Shown here: piece by piece, positions 1 to 8,900 of the stretch
Layout of the letters: each line of letters begins with the position of its first letter
Numbering within the stretch: position 1 is the first letter of the stretch
NCBI RefSeq assembly: GCF_008642275.1
Contig: NZ_CP029189.1
Coordinates: forward strand, 1,906,001-1,970,000
DNA: 64,000 bases
Direction: 5' to 3'
DNA from: Streptomyces venezuelae
GTDB lineage: Bacteria; Actinomycetota; Actinomycetes; Streptomycetales; Streptomycetaceae
Notes under the pieces: model-generated
The model's input: only the letters and a program-made list of their open reading frames with translations
Database searches by the model: none
What the model was told of the DNA's origin: nothing
Program-made: the position numbers and the translations under genes

Positions 1-165
1 GGCGCCCGCTCCGGCATCGTCACCGGCGTCGCCACCCCGGTCCACCGCGGCCGCTCGACCACCACCTTCGAGATCGTCATCACCGACGAACAGGACAAGC
101 GGATCTGCACCGCCCGCCTGACCTGCCTGCTGCGCGACGCCGACCAGGCCGCCTCGGGAGCCTGA
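1..165 (+). CDS. PaaI-type hotdog thioesterase, C-terminal end only
   Basis: The frame is open from the first base and ends at TGA 163-165, leaving 54 residues. The fragment reads GIVTGVATPVHRGRSTTTFEI, then a strand ending in ARLTCLLRD. This matches the last strands of PaaI/YbgC-type hotdog acyl-CoA thioesterases, where a 'G...A.PVHRGR.T' strand and a final 'G..(V/I)...R.T' strand are characteristic. The family hydrolyses acyl- or aryl-CoA thioesters in the cytoplasm, often as tetramers. The catalytic half lies outside the window, so the substrate cannot be judged. No coupling to the lipoprotein gene 237 bases downstream is visible. Confidence 0.75.
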   Translation, partial: GARSGIVTGVATPVHRGRSTTTFEIVITDEQDKRICTARLTCLLRDADQAASGA

Positions 166-401
166 CCCCCGGGCCGCCGTCCCCCGGCCGCCGACACCGC
201 AGCACCACGGCACAGCCACAGCACCACGGCCAGGCCACCACCCGACAGGCCCGGACCCCGCCCGCACGGAACGGCGGCGGCTCCGGGCCTGCGCGCGATA
301 CCGGACGGCACAGCACCCGCCAACCGCCCGGAATCCGCCAGTCCGCACGCTTCGCGGTGAGATCTGTTGTGTCACCGATGGTCACGGCCTACCGTCCCCC
401 C

Positions 402-812
402 ATGGGGACCCTGCCACGCACGGCCCGGTACGCCGCCCACACCCTCCTCGCGGCGCTCGCCCTGTCCGGATGCTCATCCTCCGCGCCACCCTCCGCGGCG
501 GGTTCCACGAGCCCCTCCGCCGCCCCCACCTCCGCTCCCCCCTCGCCCGTACAGGTGTGCACGAGCCTCGTGTCCTACTGGGCGAAGGAGACCCTCATGG
601 GCACCACGTGGTCCGGTCTCGACTGGGAGCAGAAGGGCCTGTCCAACGACCAGTACGCCATCCACGAGGACGCCGTCGCCGCAGGTCGGGCCGAGGAACG
701 AACTGCCGGGCAGGACAAGGCACTTGAGCTGATCGACCGGTTCGTGGCGCGGCGCTGCGCCGCCGAGGGCGGTGCGACGCGCAGCTCGGAGAACTGGCGC
801 CCGCCGACGTGA
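402..812 (+). CDS. small secreted lipoprotein, unknown function
   Basis: A 136-residue protein with a lipoprotein signal: basic start, hydrophobic stretch, then lipobox LSGC with the lipid-accepting Cys at residue 24. A Ser/Pro/Ala-rich linker of about 35 residues follows, as is usual for Streptomyces lipoproteins displayed outside the membrane. The C-terminal 80 residues contain two Cys (VQVCTSLVSYW and ARRCAAEG) that could form a disulfide, and look helical. I do not recognise the family. ATG 402 was chosen because it gives a signal of normal length; in-frame starts at 357 and 378 would lengthen the n-region, and no strong ribosome-binding site decides the matter. Confidence 0.65.
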   Translation: MGTLPRTARYAAHTLLAALALSGCSSSAPPSAAGSTSPSAAPTSAPPSPVQVCTSLVSYWAKETLMGTTWSGLDWEQKGLSNDQYAIHEDAVAAGRAEERTAGQDKALELIDRFVARRCAAEGGATRSSENWRPPT

Positions 813-937
813 CCGAGGTCACCGCATTCCCGAGCGCGCTGTCCGGCTTCCGGGCAGATACCCCCGCGGGACCGAACCGCAGGTGAGGGGCCGTACGGCC
901 ACCTGGACAAGATCCACTCGCGTACGGAAGTGACCTC

Positions 938-960
938 TTGACCGTCACTCTGCGTAATAA
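938..960 (+). promoter_or_regulatory. possible promoter for the liv leader
   Basis: The sequence turns abruptly AT-rich here. A TTGACC (938-943) and a TAATAA (955-960) are visible, but their 11-bp spacing is too short for a standard pair. A GTGACC at 930-935 would give about 19 bp to TAATAA. This is a candidate only; it is placed correctly for a transcript that carries the small upstream ORF. Confidence 0.25.
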
Positions 961-1015
961 GCACGGGGGTCCGAATCCGCTTTTTCCCTTAAGAAAGACC
1001 ACTCGGAGGATTCCT

Positions 1016-1054
1016 ATGGACACGCGCAGCCACATTCGGCCGAAAATGATCTAA
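1016..1054 (+). CDS. 12-codon upstream ORF (leader peptide) of livJ
   Basis: ATG 1016 is preceded at ideal distance by CGGAGGA (1004-1010), one of the best Shine-Dalgarno sequences in the window, and the frame stops at TAA 1052-1054. The peptide is MDTRSHIRPKMI. It lies 299 bases before the livJ start in an AT-rich leader. It has only two Ile and no run of Ile, Val or Leu, so it does not look like a classical ilv-type attenuator peptide. Translation is inferred from the ribosome-binding site alone; a role in controlling livJ is speculative. Confidence 0.5.
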   Translation: MDTRSHIRPKMI

Positions 1055-1353
1055 GACAGGTGCATGAAGGCCTCAAGCCCCTTAGGAGAACAGGTAATTC
1101 TCAGGATGCGGACACCCCTCAAGGTAAGAAAACGTCCGATTTGTCCACACTCCCGCAGCACATTCTTGGCCTTGGCATAACAAGAGCGTCACATCCTCCT
1201 TTCCCTGCTCCCCGTGCTCGCCACCTCGGGCCTAGAGTCACGGCCAGTCACCGCGCCGCAGGGCGCAATCAGCACGGCCGTGGACCTCCCAGTGCGGCCC
1301 GGCGACCTAACGGCACCTCTCAGGAGAGAGCCGCGCCAGGGAAAGGAAGAATC
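1055..1353 (+). promoter_or_regulatory. long 5' leader of livJ, no gene
   Basis: About 300 bases between the upstream ORF and livJ. The first 150 are clearly lower in G+C than the surroundings. Possible pairings include GAGAA with TTCTC around 1088-1104 and CGGAC with GTCCG around 1109-1138. The frame is open throughout but shows no codon bias before the livJ signal peptide, so I read it as untranslated leader. It may be a cis-regulatory RNA; no known riboswitch class fits. Confidence 0.4.
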
Positions 1354-2589
1354 GTGCGACACCGTTCTTTGCTCGTCCTCACCACCGTGATCACCACGGG
1401 AGCACTGACCCTCACCGCTTGCGGATCGCGCGACGGCGGAGACTCCAAGGACAACGGCGGCGGCAAGAAGACCACCGTCGTCATCGGTGTGGACGCCCCG
1501 CTCACCGGCTCGCTCTCCGCGCTCGGCCAGGGCATCAAGAACTCCGTCGACCTCGCGGCCAAGACGGCCAACAAGAACAACGAGGTCCCGGGCATCGAGT
1601 TCAAGGTCGAGGCCCTCGACGACCAGGCCGTCCCCGCCTCCGGTCAGGCCAACGCCACCAAGCTCGTCGGCAACAAGGACGTCCTCGGCGTCGTCGGCCC
1701 GCTGAACTCCGGCGTCGCCCAGCAGATGCAGGGCGTCTTCGCCTCCGCCAACCTGGCGCAGGTCTCCCCCGCCAACACCAACCCCGCGCTCAGCCAGGGC
1801 GACAACTGGGGCAAGGGCGAGTTCAAGCGCGGCTTCAAGACCTACTTCCGCACCGCCGCCACCGACGTGGTCCAGGGCAAGTTCGCCGCCCAGTACCTCT
1901 TCAAGGACGCCGGCAAGAAGAAGGTCTTCATCGTCGACGACAAGCAGACCTACGGCGCCGGCCTCGCCGCCATCTTCGCCGAGGAGTTCAAGAAGCTCGG
2001 CGGCGAGGTCGTCGGCACCGACCACGTCACCGTGAAGGAGACCGACTTCTCCTCCACCGCCGACAAGGTCAAGTCCTCCGGCGCCGACTCCGTCTACTTC
2101 GGCGGCCAGTACCCCGAGGGCGGCCTCCTCGCCGACCAGATCAAGAAGACCGGCGCCAACGTCCCCCTCATGGGCGGCGACGGCATCCAGGACCCGGCCT
2201 TCATCAGCGCCTCCGGTGAGGCCAACGAGGGCGACCTCGCCACCTCCATCGGCTACCCGGTCGAGAAGCTCGACACCGCCAAGAAGTTCATCGAGGACTA
2301 CAAGGCCGAGGGCTACAAGGACCCGTACGCCGCCTACGGTGGCTACTCCTACGACGCCGGCTGGGCCGTCATCCAGGCCGTCAAGGCCGCCGTCGCCGCC
2401 AACAACGGCAAGCTCCCCACCGACGCCCGCGCCAAGGTCGTCGAGGCACTCGGCAAGGTCTCCTTCGAAGGCGTGACCGGCAAGGTCGCCTTCGACGAGT
2501 ACGGCGACACCACCAACAAGCAGCTCACCGTCTACAAGGTCGAGGGCGGCAAGTGGGTCGACGTCAAGAGCGACACCTTCAACCAGTAA
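1354..2589 (+). CDS. livJ: branched-chain amino-acid ABC transporter, substrate-binding lipoprotein
   Basis: A 411-residue extracellular binding protein that captures Leu/Ile/Val-type substrates for the permease encoded next. GTG 1354 was chosen because GAAAGGAAGA (1341-1350) precedes it and it gives a clean lipoprotein signal with lipobox LTAC, Cys at 23. A Gly/Asp/Lys linker follows, then a type I periplasmic-binding fold: VVIGVDAPLTGSLSALGQG, VVGPLNSGVAQQM, YGAGLAAIFAEEFKKLGGEVVG and a C-terminal FEGVTGKVAFDEYGDT typical of the LivJ/Leu-binding family. It is separated from livH by 109 bases holding a strong hairpin, which fits the usual excess of binding protein over permease. Exact substrate range is inferred from family. 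Confidence 0.93.
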   Translation: MRHRSLLVLTTVITTGALTLTACGSRDGGDSKDNGGGKKTTVVIGVDAPLTGSLSALGQGIKNSVDLAAKTANKNNEVPGIEFKVEALDDQAVPASGQANATKLVGNKDVLGVVGPLNSGVAQQMQGVFASANLAQVSPANTNPALSQGDNWGKGEFKRGFKTYFRTAATDVVQGKFAAQYLFKDAGKKKVFIVDDKQTYGAGLAAIFAEEFKKLGGEVVGTDHVTVKETDFSSTADKVKSSGADSVYFGGQYPEGGLLADQIKKTGANVPLMGGDGIQDPAFISASGEANEGDLATSIGYPVEKLDTAKKFIEDYKAEGYKDPYAAYGGYSYDAGWAVIQAVKAAVAANNGKLPTDARAKVVEALGKVSFEGVTGKVAFDEYGDTTNKQLTVYKVEGGKWVDVKSDTFNQ

Positions 2590-2631
2590 GCCAGTAACCC
2601 CCAGCACCACCCGTAACACCTGAACCAATCG

Positions 2632-2664
2632 CCGCGCGAGGGCGCAAACAGCGCCCTCGCGCGG
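2632..2664 (+). terminator. perfect 14-bp hairpin between livJ and livH
   Basis: CCGCGCGAGGGCGC (2632-2645), loop AAACA, then the exact complement 2651-2664. There is no T-tract. Placed between the binding-protein gene and the permease genes, it most likely acts as a partial terminator or RNA stabiliser that sets livJ mRNA above livHMGF. Confidence 0.8.
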
Positions 2665-2698
2665 AGTCTTATCCGACACGCTCATCGGAGGCCCTGCG

Positions 2699-3631
2699 GT
2701 GCACGAACTGCCGCAACAGCTGGCCAACGGCCTGGCCCTCGGTGCTCTCTATGGCCTCATCGCCATCGGGTACACCATGGTCTACGGCATCGTCCAGCTC
2801 ATCAACTTCGCCCACGGCGAGATCTTCATGATCGGCGGCTTCGGCGCCCTCAGCGCCTACGCCATCCTCCCGACCGGCACCTCCCTGCTGATCGCGATAC
2901 CCGTCATGATCGTCGGAGGTGCCGCCACCTCCGTCGCCGTGGCCTGCGCAGCCGAACGCTTCGCCTACCGCCCACTGCGCAGCGCCCCCCGGCTCGCACC
3001 CCTCATCACCGCAATCGGCCTCTCGATCGCGCTCCAGCAGCTCGTCTGGCAGTTCTACCCGGACGCCAAGAAGGCCGTCAGCTTCCCTGAATTCAAGGGC
3101 GCCGCCTTCAAGATCACCGACAGCCTGGCCATCCAGCGCGCGGACCTCTTCGTCCTCATCCTCGCCCCGCTCTGCATGCTCGCCCTCGGCATCTTCGTCC
3201 AGAAGAGCCGCAGCGGCCGCGCCATGCAGGCCACCGCGCAGGACCCCGACACCGCCAAGCTGATGGGCATCAACACCGACCGCATCATCGTCATGGCCTT
3301 CGCCATCGGTGCCGCGTTCGCCGCCGTCGCCGCCGTCGCCTACGGCCTCGACAAGGGCCAGATCAACTTCGAGATGGGCTTCATCCTCGGCCTCAAGGCC
3401 TTCACCGCAGCCGTCCTCGGCGGCATCGGCAACATCTACGGAGCCATGGTCGGCGGCGTCGTCCTCGGACTCGCCGAAGCCCTCTCCATCGCCTACATCG
3501 AAGACATCCCCGGCATGTCGCAGCTCGGCGGTGGCGCCTGGTCCAACGTCTGGGCCTTCGTACTCCTCATCGTCGTCCTCCTCGTGCGGCCACAAGGCCT
3601 GCTCGGCGAGCGCGTCGCGGATCGGGCGTGA
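2699..3631 (+). CDS. livH: branched-chain amino-acid ABC transporter, permease LivH
   Basis: A 310-residue integral membrane permease of the LivH family. The start LANGLALGALYGLIAIGYTMVYGI and the following INFAHGE motif are diagnostic, and GGIGNIYGAMVGGVVLGLAE near residues 265-284 is the family's coupling region. GTG 2699 has GGAGG at 2686-2690. It pairs with LivM to form the transmembrane channel, powered by LivG and LivF. Its stop overlaps the livM start by four bases (GTGA), so translation is probably coupled. Confidence 0.93.
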   Translation: MHELPQQLANGLALGALYGLIAIGYTMVYGIVQLINFAHGEIFMIGGFGALSAYAILPTGTSLLIAIPVMIVGGAATSVAVACAAERFAYRPLRSAPRLAPLITAIGLSIALQQLVWQFYPDAKKAVSFPEFKGAAFKITDSLAIQRADLFVLILAPLCMLALGIFVQKSRSGRAMQATAQDPDTAKLMGINTDRIIVMAFAIGAAFAAVAAVAYGLDKGQINFEMGFILGLKAFTAAVLGGIGNIYGAMVGGVVLGLAEALSIAYIEDIPGMSQLGGGAWSNVWAFVLLIVVLLVRPQGLLGERVADRA

Positions 3632-5357
3632 GAACCATGACCACCAACACCACCCCGCAGACCGCCGACACGGTGAAGCAGGGCCCCGCGCCCACCACCC
3701 TCCTCTACGCGGTCATCGCAGGCAGCCTCCTCACCATCGTCAGCGCCTTCCTCGCGTGGACCTGGACCGCCGAATTCCCCGGCGACCTGACCTACTACGG
3801 AAGCCCCGCAGGCCTCCAGTACGTCACCCTCGCCGGAGCCGCCCTCACCCTCGCCCACGCGCTCTCCGCACTCGGCGTCAAGGGCCTCGGCTGGCTCACC
3901 CCCAACGGCTCCCGCAAAGCCCTCTTCTTCCTCACCCTCGGCAACCTCGCCGCCACCTGGTTCACGGTCATCGCCATCACCGTCGTCCTCGGCGGAGTCG
4001 TCAACCTCGAACCCGGCGCCTACGTCGCCATCATCGGCACGCTCATCCCGGTCCTCGCCGTGAACAAGCTCGCCGACGACACCCGCAAGCCGGCCCCCGC
4101 CAAGGAACTGCCCTCCTGGGCAGAAATCCTCATCATCACCGCCGTCTTCGCCATCGGCCTCTTCGTCATCACCTACGGCATCGACACCGATGACAAGGAA
4201 CCGCAGCTCTTCGTCGCCTACCTGATCACCGTCGGCCTCGCCGCCTTCGCGCTGAACAAGTCCGGCCTCTTCGCCCGCCTCGGCGGCCTCACCGCCAAGT
4301 ACCGCCAGGTCACCCTGATCGGCACCGCGGCCGCCGCCATCGCCTTCCCCTTCATCCAGCAGAGCGGCGACACCTACACGCTCATCGCGGTCAACATCCT
4401 GATCTTCGCGACCGTCGCCCTCGGCCTCAACGTCGTCGTCGGCCTCGCCGGCCTCCTCGACCTCGGCTACGTCGCCTTCCTCGGCGTCGGCGCCTACGCC
4501 GCGGCCCTGGTCTCCGGAAGCACCGCATCCGCCTTCGGCATCCACCTCCCCTTCTGGGCAGCGGTCATCGTCGGCGCCCTCGCCTCGCTCATCTTCGGCG
4601 TGGTCATCGGAGCCCCCACCCTCCGCCTGCGCGGCGACTACCTCGCCATCGTCACCCTCGGCTTCGGAGAAATCTTCCGCATCGCCATGGGCAACCTCGA
4701 CGGCACCTCCGGCCCCGACATCACCAACGGCCCCAACGGCATCCCCAACATCCCCCACCTCGAACTCTTCGGGTGGAACTTCGGGGAATCCCACATCGTC
4801 GGCGGCATCACCCTCGGCGCCTACGCCAACTACTACTTCCTGATGCTGCTCGTCATGGCACTGGTCGTCGTGGTCTTCGCCCGCGCCGGCAGCAGCCGCA
4901 TCGGCCGCGCCTGGGTCGCCATCCGCGAAGACGAGACCGCCGCCGAAGCCATGGGCATCAACGGCTTCAAGGTCAAGCTCATCGCCTTCGCCCTCGGCGC
5001 CACCCTCGCCGGCCTCGCCGGCACCGTCCAGGCACACGTCAACAGCACGGTCGTCCCCGAGAACTACGTCTTCGCCGGGCCCGTCCCGCCGAACTCCGCG
5101 TTCCTCCTCGCCGCCGTCATCCTCGGCGGCATGGGCACCATCCGCGGCCCCATCCTCGGCGCCGCACTCCTCTTCCTGATCCCCGCGAAGCTGGCCTTCC
5201 TCCAGGACTACCAGCTCCTCGCGTTCGGCATCGCCCTCATCCTGCTCATGCGCTTCCGCCCCGAAGGCCTCATCGCCAACAAGCGCGCGCAGCTCGAGTT
5301 CCACGACGACACCGCTGACCAGGCCCCCACGGACCTGGCCACCGCCAAGGCGGGGGC

Positions 5358-5361
<4 letters not shown>
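3628..5361 (+). CDS. livM: branched-chain amino-acid ABC transporter, permease LivM with N-terminal extension
   Basis: A 577-residue permease. The conserved LivM core starts near residue 225 (NILIFATVALGLNVVVGLAGLLDLGYVAFLGVGAYAAAL is the hallmark region, about 253-291) and ends with GGMGTIRGPILGAALLFLIP and FRPEGLI. The preceding 220 residues contain about five extra hydrophobic segments (for example around 27-48, 65-85, 97-125, 130-150, 170-190), so the protein is well over 100 residues longer than E. coli LivM (about 425). Long LivM forms are common in Streptomyces; the role of the extra segments is unknown. GTG 3628 overlaps the livH stop; ATG 3637 is the alternative start. Confidence 0.92.
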
Positions 5362-6430
<1,069 letters not shown>

Positions 6431-6434
<4 letters not shown>

Positions 6435-7147
6435 CCGCACTGCTCAAGGTCGAAGACCTCAAGGTCGCCTACGGCAAGATCGAAGCCGTCAAGGGAATCT
6501 CCTTCGAAGTCAACGAAGGCGAAATCGTCTGCCTCGTCGGCACCAACGGCGCCGGCAAGACGACCACCCTCCGCACCCTCTCCGGGCTCATCAAGCCCAA
6601 GAGCGGCACCATCACCTTCGACGGCCAGCCCCTCGCCGCCGTCCCCGCCCACAAGATCGTCTCCCTGGGCCTCGCCCACTCCCCCGAGGGACGCCACATC
6701 TTCCCCCGGCTGACGATCGCCGAAAACCTCCAGCTCGGCGCCTTCCTGCGCACCGACAAGGACGGCATCGAGCAGGACGTCCAGCGCGCCTACGAGATGT
6801 TCCCCATCCTGGGCGAACGCCGCAAGCAGGCCGCCGGCACCCTCTCCGGCGGCGAGCAGCAGATGCTCGCCATGGGCCGCGCGCTCATGTCCCGCCCCAA
6901 GCTCCTGATGCTCGACGAGCCCTCCATGGGCCTGTCCCCGCTGATGATGCAGAAGATCATGGCGACCATCAAGGACCTCAAGGCCACGGGCATGACCATC
7001 CTGCTCGTCGAGCAGAACGCCCAGGCGGCGCTCTCGCTCTCCGACAGCGCGCACGTGATGGAGATCGGCAAGATCGTCCTCTCCGGCACCGGCCGCGACC
7101 TCCTCCACAACGAGGACGTCCGCAAGGCCTACCTCGGCGAAGACTGA
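6431..7147 (+). CDS. livF: branched-chain amino-acid ABC transporter, ATPase LivF
   Basis: A 238-residue ATPase, normal length for LivF. Walker A GTNGAGKT is at 37-44; the LivF-type 'SPEGRHIFPRLTIAENL', signature LSGGEQQML and Walker B LLMLDEPSMGLSP follow. It forms the heterodimeric motor with LivG. GTG 6431 overlaps the livG stop by four bases and is preceded by GAAGGAGAAG. The operon ends at a strong bidirectional hairpin 14 bases downstream. Confidence 0.94.
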
Positions 7148-7160
7148 TCCGAGAACGTGC

Positions 7161-7194
7161 GAGGCCCGCCTCCCCTCGGGGGGAGGCGGGCCTC
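7161..7194. terminator. bidirectional terminator between livF and the convergent regulator
   Basis: A perfect 15-bp stem: GAGGCCCGCCTCCCC (7161-7175), loop TCGG, complement 7180-7194. It lies between two convergent stop codons, so it can end both transcripts. Confidence 0.9.
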
Positions 7195-7215
7195 ACGCAT
7201 GTCCGGGAGCAGGAC

Positions 7216-7869
7216 CTACTTGCCGCTCTCCTTCTTCTTCGCCTCGGCGTCCTCGATGACCACCTCGGCGACCTGCTGCATGGACATCCGACGGTCCATG
7301 GACGACTTCTGGATCCACCGGAAAGCGGCCGGCTCCGTCAACCCGTACTGCGTCTGCAGAATGCTCTTCGCCCGGTCCACCAGCTTGCGCGTCTCCAGCC
7401 GCTGCGAAAGGTCCTCGACCTCCTTCTCCAGCGCCCGCAGCTCCGCGAACCGGGACACGGCCATCTCGATGGCCGGCACCACGTCGCTCTTGCTGAACGG
7501 CTTCACCAGGTACGCCATCGCACCGGCGTCCCGCGCCCGCTCGACCAGGTCGCGCTGCGAGAACGCGGTCAGCATCAGCACGGGCGCGATGGACTCCTCC
7601 GCGATCTTCTCGGCCGCGGAGATCCCGTCCAGGACGGGCATCTTCACGTCGAGGATCACCAGGTCGGGCCGGTGCTCACGGGCGAGCTCGACGGCCGTCT
7701 GGCCGTCGCCGGCCTCGCCGACGACGGAGTAGCCCTCTTCTTCGAGCATCTCCTTGAGATCGAGACGGATGAGCGCCTCGTCCTCGGCGATGACGACGCG
7801 GGTCGTCAGCGGCGGAACGTGCGACTGGTCGGCGTCGGGCGTGGGCGTCGACTCGTGCTCGGCGGTCAC
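7216..7869 (-). CDS. pdtaR: ANTAR-domain response regulator, PdtaR-like
   Basis: A 217-residue response regulator. The receiver domain spans about 24-140: acidic pair Glu29/Asp30, phospho-acceptor Asp74 in ILDVKMP and Lys123 in KPF. A short coiled linker (ALEKEVEDLSQRLE) leads into an ANTAR RNA-binding domain (about 155-208) with the conserved 'RKLVDRAK..L....LTEPAAFRWIQ..SMDRRMS'. It aligns almost throughout with M. tuberculosis PdtaR (Rv1626). ANTAR proteins bind paired hexanucleotide hairpins in nascent RNA and prevent termination when phosphorylated. The cognate PdtaS-type kinase is not in the window. GTG 7869 has GAGGAG at 7875-7880. No ANTAR target hairpin pair is obvious nearby. Confidence 0.93.
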   Translation of the reverse strand: MTAEHESTPTPDADQSHVPPLTTRVVIAEDEALIRLDLKEMLEEEGYSVVGEAGDGQTAVELAREHRPDLVILDVKMPVLDGISAAEKIAEESIAPVLMLTAFSQRDLVERARDAGAMAYLVKPFSKSDVVPAIEMAVSRFAELRALEKEVEDLSQRLETRKLVDRAKSILQTQYGLTEPAAFRWIQKSSMDRRMSMQQVAEVVIEDAEAKKKESGK

Positions 7870-7968
7870 GAAGGCTCCTCGTTGCGGGGCATAACAAGCT
7901 GCCCTGAGCCTACCTAGCTACGGTATGGTGGACACGCAGCGGGTCGGGGGAAACCTTCGATTCACTGG

Positions 7969-8043
7969 GCCCCGGTAGCCCAATTGGCAGCAGGCGATGG
8001 ATTCAAAACCCATTCAGTGTCGGTTCGAGTCCGACCCGGGGCA
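7969..8043 (+). tRNA. tRNA with CAA anticodon (Leu, UUG), class I shape
   Basis: The cloverleaf folds by hand. The acceptor GCCCCGG (7969-7975) pairs perfectly with 8036-8042, followed by discriminator A8043. The D-arm spans 7978-7995 with loop AATTGGCAGCA. The anticodon stem is 7997-8001/8009-8013 with an A-C mismatch at its base; the loop TTCAAAA puts CAA at 8004-8006. The variable loop is only five bases (8014-8018). The T-arm GTCGG-TTCGAGT-CCGAC is at 8019-8035. CCA is not encoded. By anticodon this reads UUG (Leu) and A73 suits LeuRS, but bacterial tRNA-Leu normally has a long variable arm, which is absent here. Confidence 0.85.
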
Positions 8044-8059
8044 CTTTTCCTTCTTTTCC

Positions 8060-8086
8060 AAGGTCACGCGACAATCGCGTGACCTT
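8060..8086 (+). terminator. hairpin after the tRNA gene
   Basis: A perfect 12-bp stem AAGGTCACGCGA / TCGCGTGACCTT with a CAA loop, 17 bases after the tRNA and following a pyrimidine-rich stretch. It probably ends the tRNA transcript. A GTG at 8079 lies inside the stem, which argues against that codon being the start of the next gene. Confidence 0.8.
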
Positions 8087-8153
8087 CACTCGTTTCAGCG
8101 AAGCACACCAAAATGCGCCACGTGAGCGATTTACGCCCATCAGTGTCGACCGC

Positions 8154-8900
8154 ATGTACGACCTGACCACCCGCAAGCAGGCCCTCCGTTTACTGGCCGA
8201 CGGGCGCAGCATGAACTCCGTCAGCAAGGAAACGGGAATTTCCCGAGCCGCCATTCGCTCATGGACGGTGCGCATCGAACCGCTCCCCCGCCTGAACCAG
8301 GCGGCTCCCTGCACAACACCGACCGACCAGGCCGCCTATGCCTATCTCCTCGGGCTCTATCTCGGCGACGGCTGCATCAGCCCGCACCCCCGAGGGGGTC
8401 ACTACCTCCGCATCGCCTGCGCGGACGCCTGGCCGGGGCTCATCGAGCAGTGCCATTCGGCAATCCTGGCCGTCCGCCCGAACGACAAGGTGTGCCTCGT
8501 GCAGCGGCAGGGCTGTGTCAACGTCACCAGCTACGGACGGCACTGGACATGCCTGTTCCCGCAGCACGGCCCCGGCCGGAAACACGAACGGCGGATCGTT
8601 CTCGAAGACTGGCAGCAGGAGGTCGTCGATGCCCATCCGTGGGCGTTCCTGCGGGGGCTGATCCATTCCGACGGGTGTCGGGTCACCAACTGGACCGTCC
8701 GCAACGGCAAGCGGTACGAGTACCCGCGGTACTTCTTCACCAACAAGTCCGACGACATCCGGAAGCTCTGTACCGACACGCTGACCAAGGTCGGGGTCCG
8801 GTGGACGGTGTTGGCGCGGGGCAGTGATCCGTTCAACGTGTCCGTCGCGCGGAAGGCCTGTGTCGCCCTCATGGACGCCCACATCGGGCCGAAGTACTAG
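8154..8900 (+). CDS. free-standing LAGLIDADG endonuclease-like protein with N-terminal HTH
   Basis: A 248-residue protein. Residues 5-37 form a helix-turn-helix (ALRLLADGRSMNSVSKETGI then RAAIRSW). Two LAGLIDADG helices follow: AYLLGLYLGDG at 63-73 and AFLRGLIHSDG at 164-174, each ending in the catalytic Asp. A single chain with two motifs is the monomeric form, which cleaves long asymmetric sites. No intron or intein is visible around it, so it is free-standing. It contains a TTA codon (8190-8192), rare in Streptomyces and dependent on the bldA tRNA, and its 5' part is less GC-rich than its neighbours. ATG 8154 is preferred over GTG 8079, which lies in the tRNA hairpin. It may be a degenerate endonuclease acting only as a DNA-binding protein. 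Its stop overlaps the convergent monooxygenase stop. Confidence 0.8.
   Translation: MYDLTTRKQALRLLADGRSMNSVSKETGISRAAIRSWTVRIEPLPRLNQAAPCTTPTDQAAYAYLLGLYLGDGCISPHPRGGHYLRIACADAWPGLIEQCHSAILAVRPNDKVCLVQRQGCVNVTSYGRHWTCLFPQHGPGRKHERRIVLEDWQQEVVDAHPWAFLRGLIHSDGCRVTNWTVRNGKRYEYPRYFFTNKSDDIRKLCTDTLTKVGVRWTVLARGSDPFNVSVARKACVALMDAHIGPKY

Noticed and set aside
1055..1160. Glycine-type or other known riboswitch in the livJ leader
   Set aside because: The TTCTCAGG-GGACACCCCT stretch recalls the glycine aptamer, but the first conserved helix and the core GCACCGAAGG are missing; no other class fits.
1189..2727. 512-codon minus-strand frame opposite livJ
   Set aside because: Composition is a shadow of livJ (Leu/Gly/Val/Glu/Asp strings), no motif, no ribosome-binding site.
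3493..5304. 603-codon minus-strand frame opposite livM
   Set aside because: Glu/Gly/Asp/Val-rich shadow of a membrane-protein gene; no domain.
8079..8153. Upstream GTG start for the LAGLIDADG gene
   Set aside because: The codon sits inside the perfect hairpin after the tRNA, and the family normally starts at the MYDL residues (8154).
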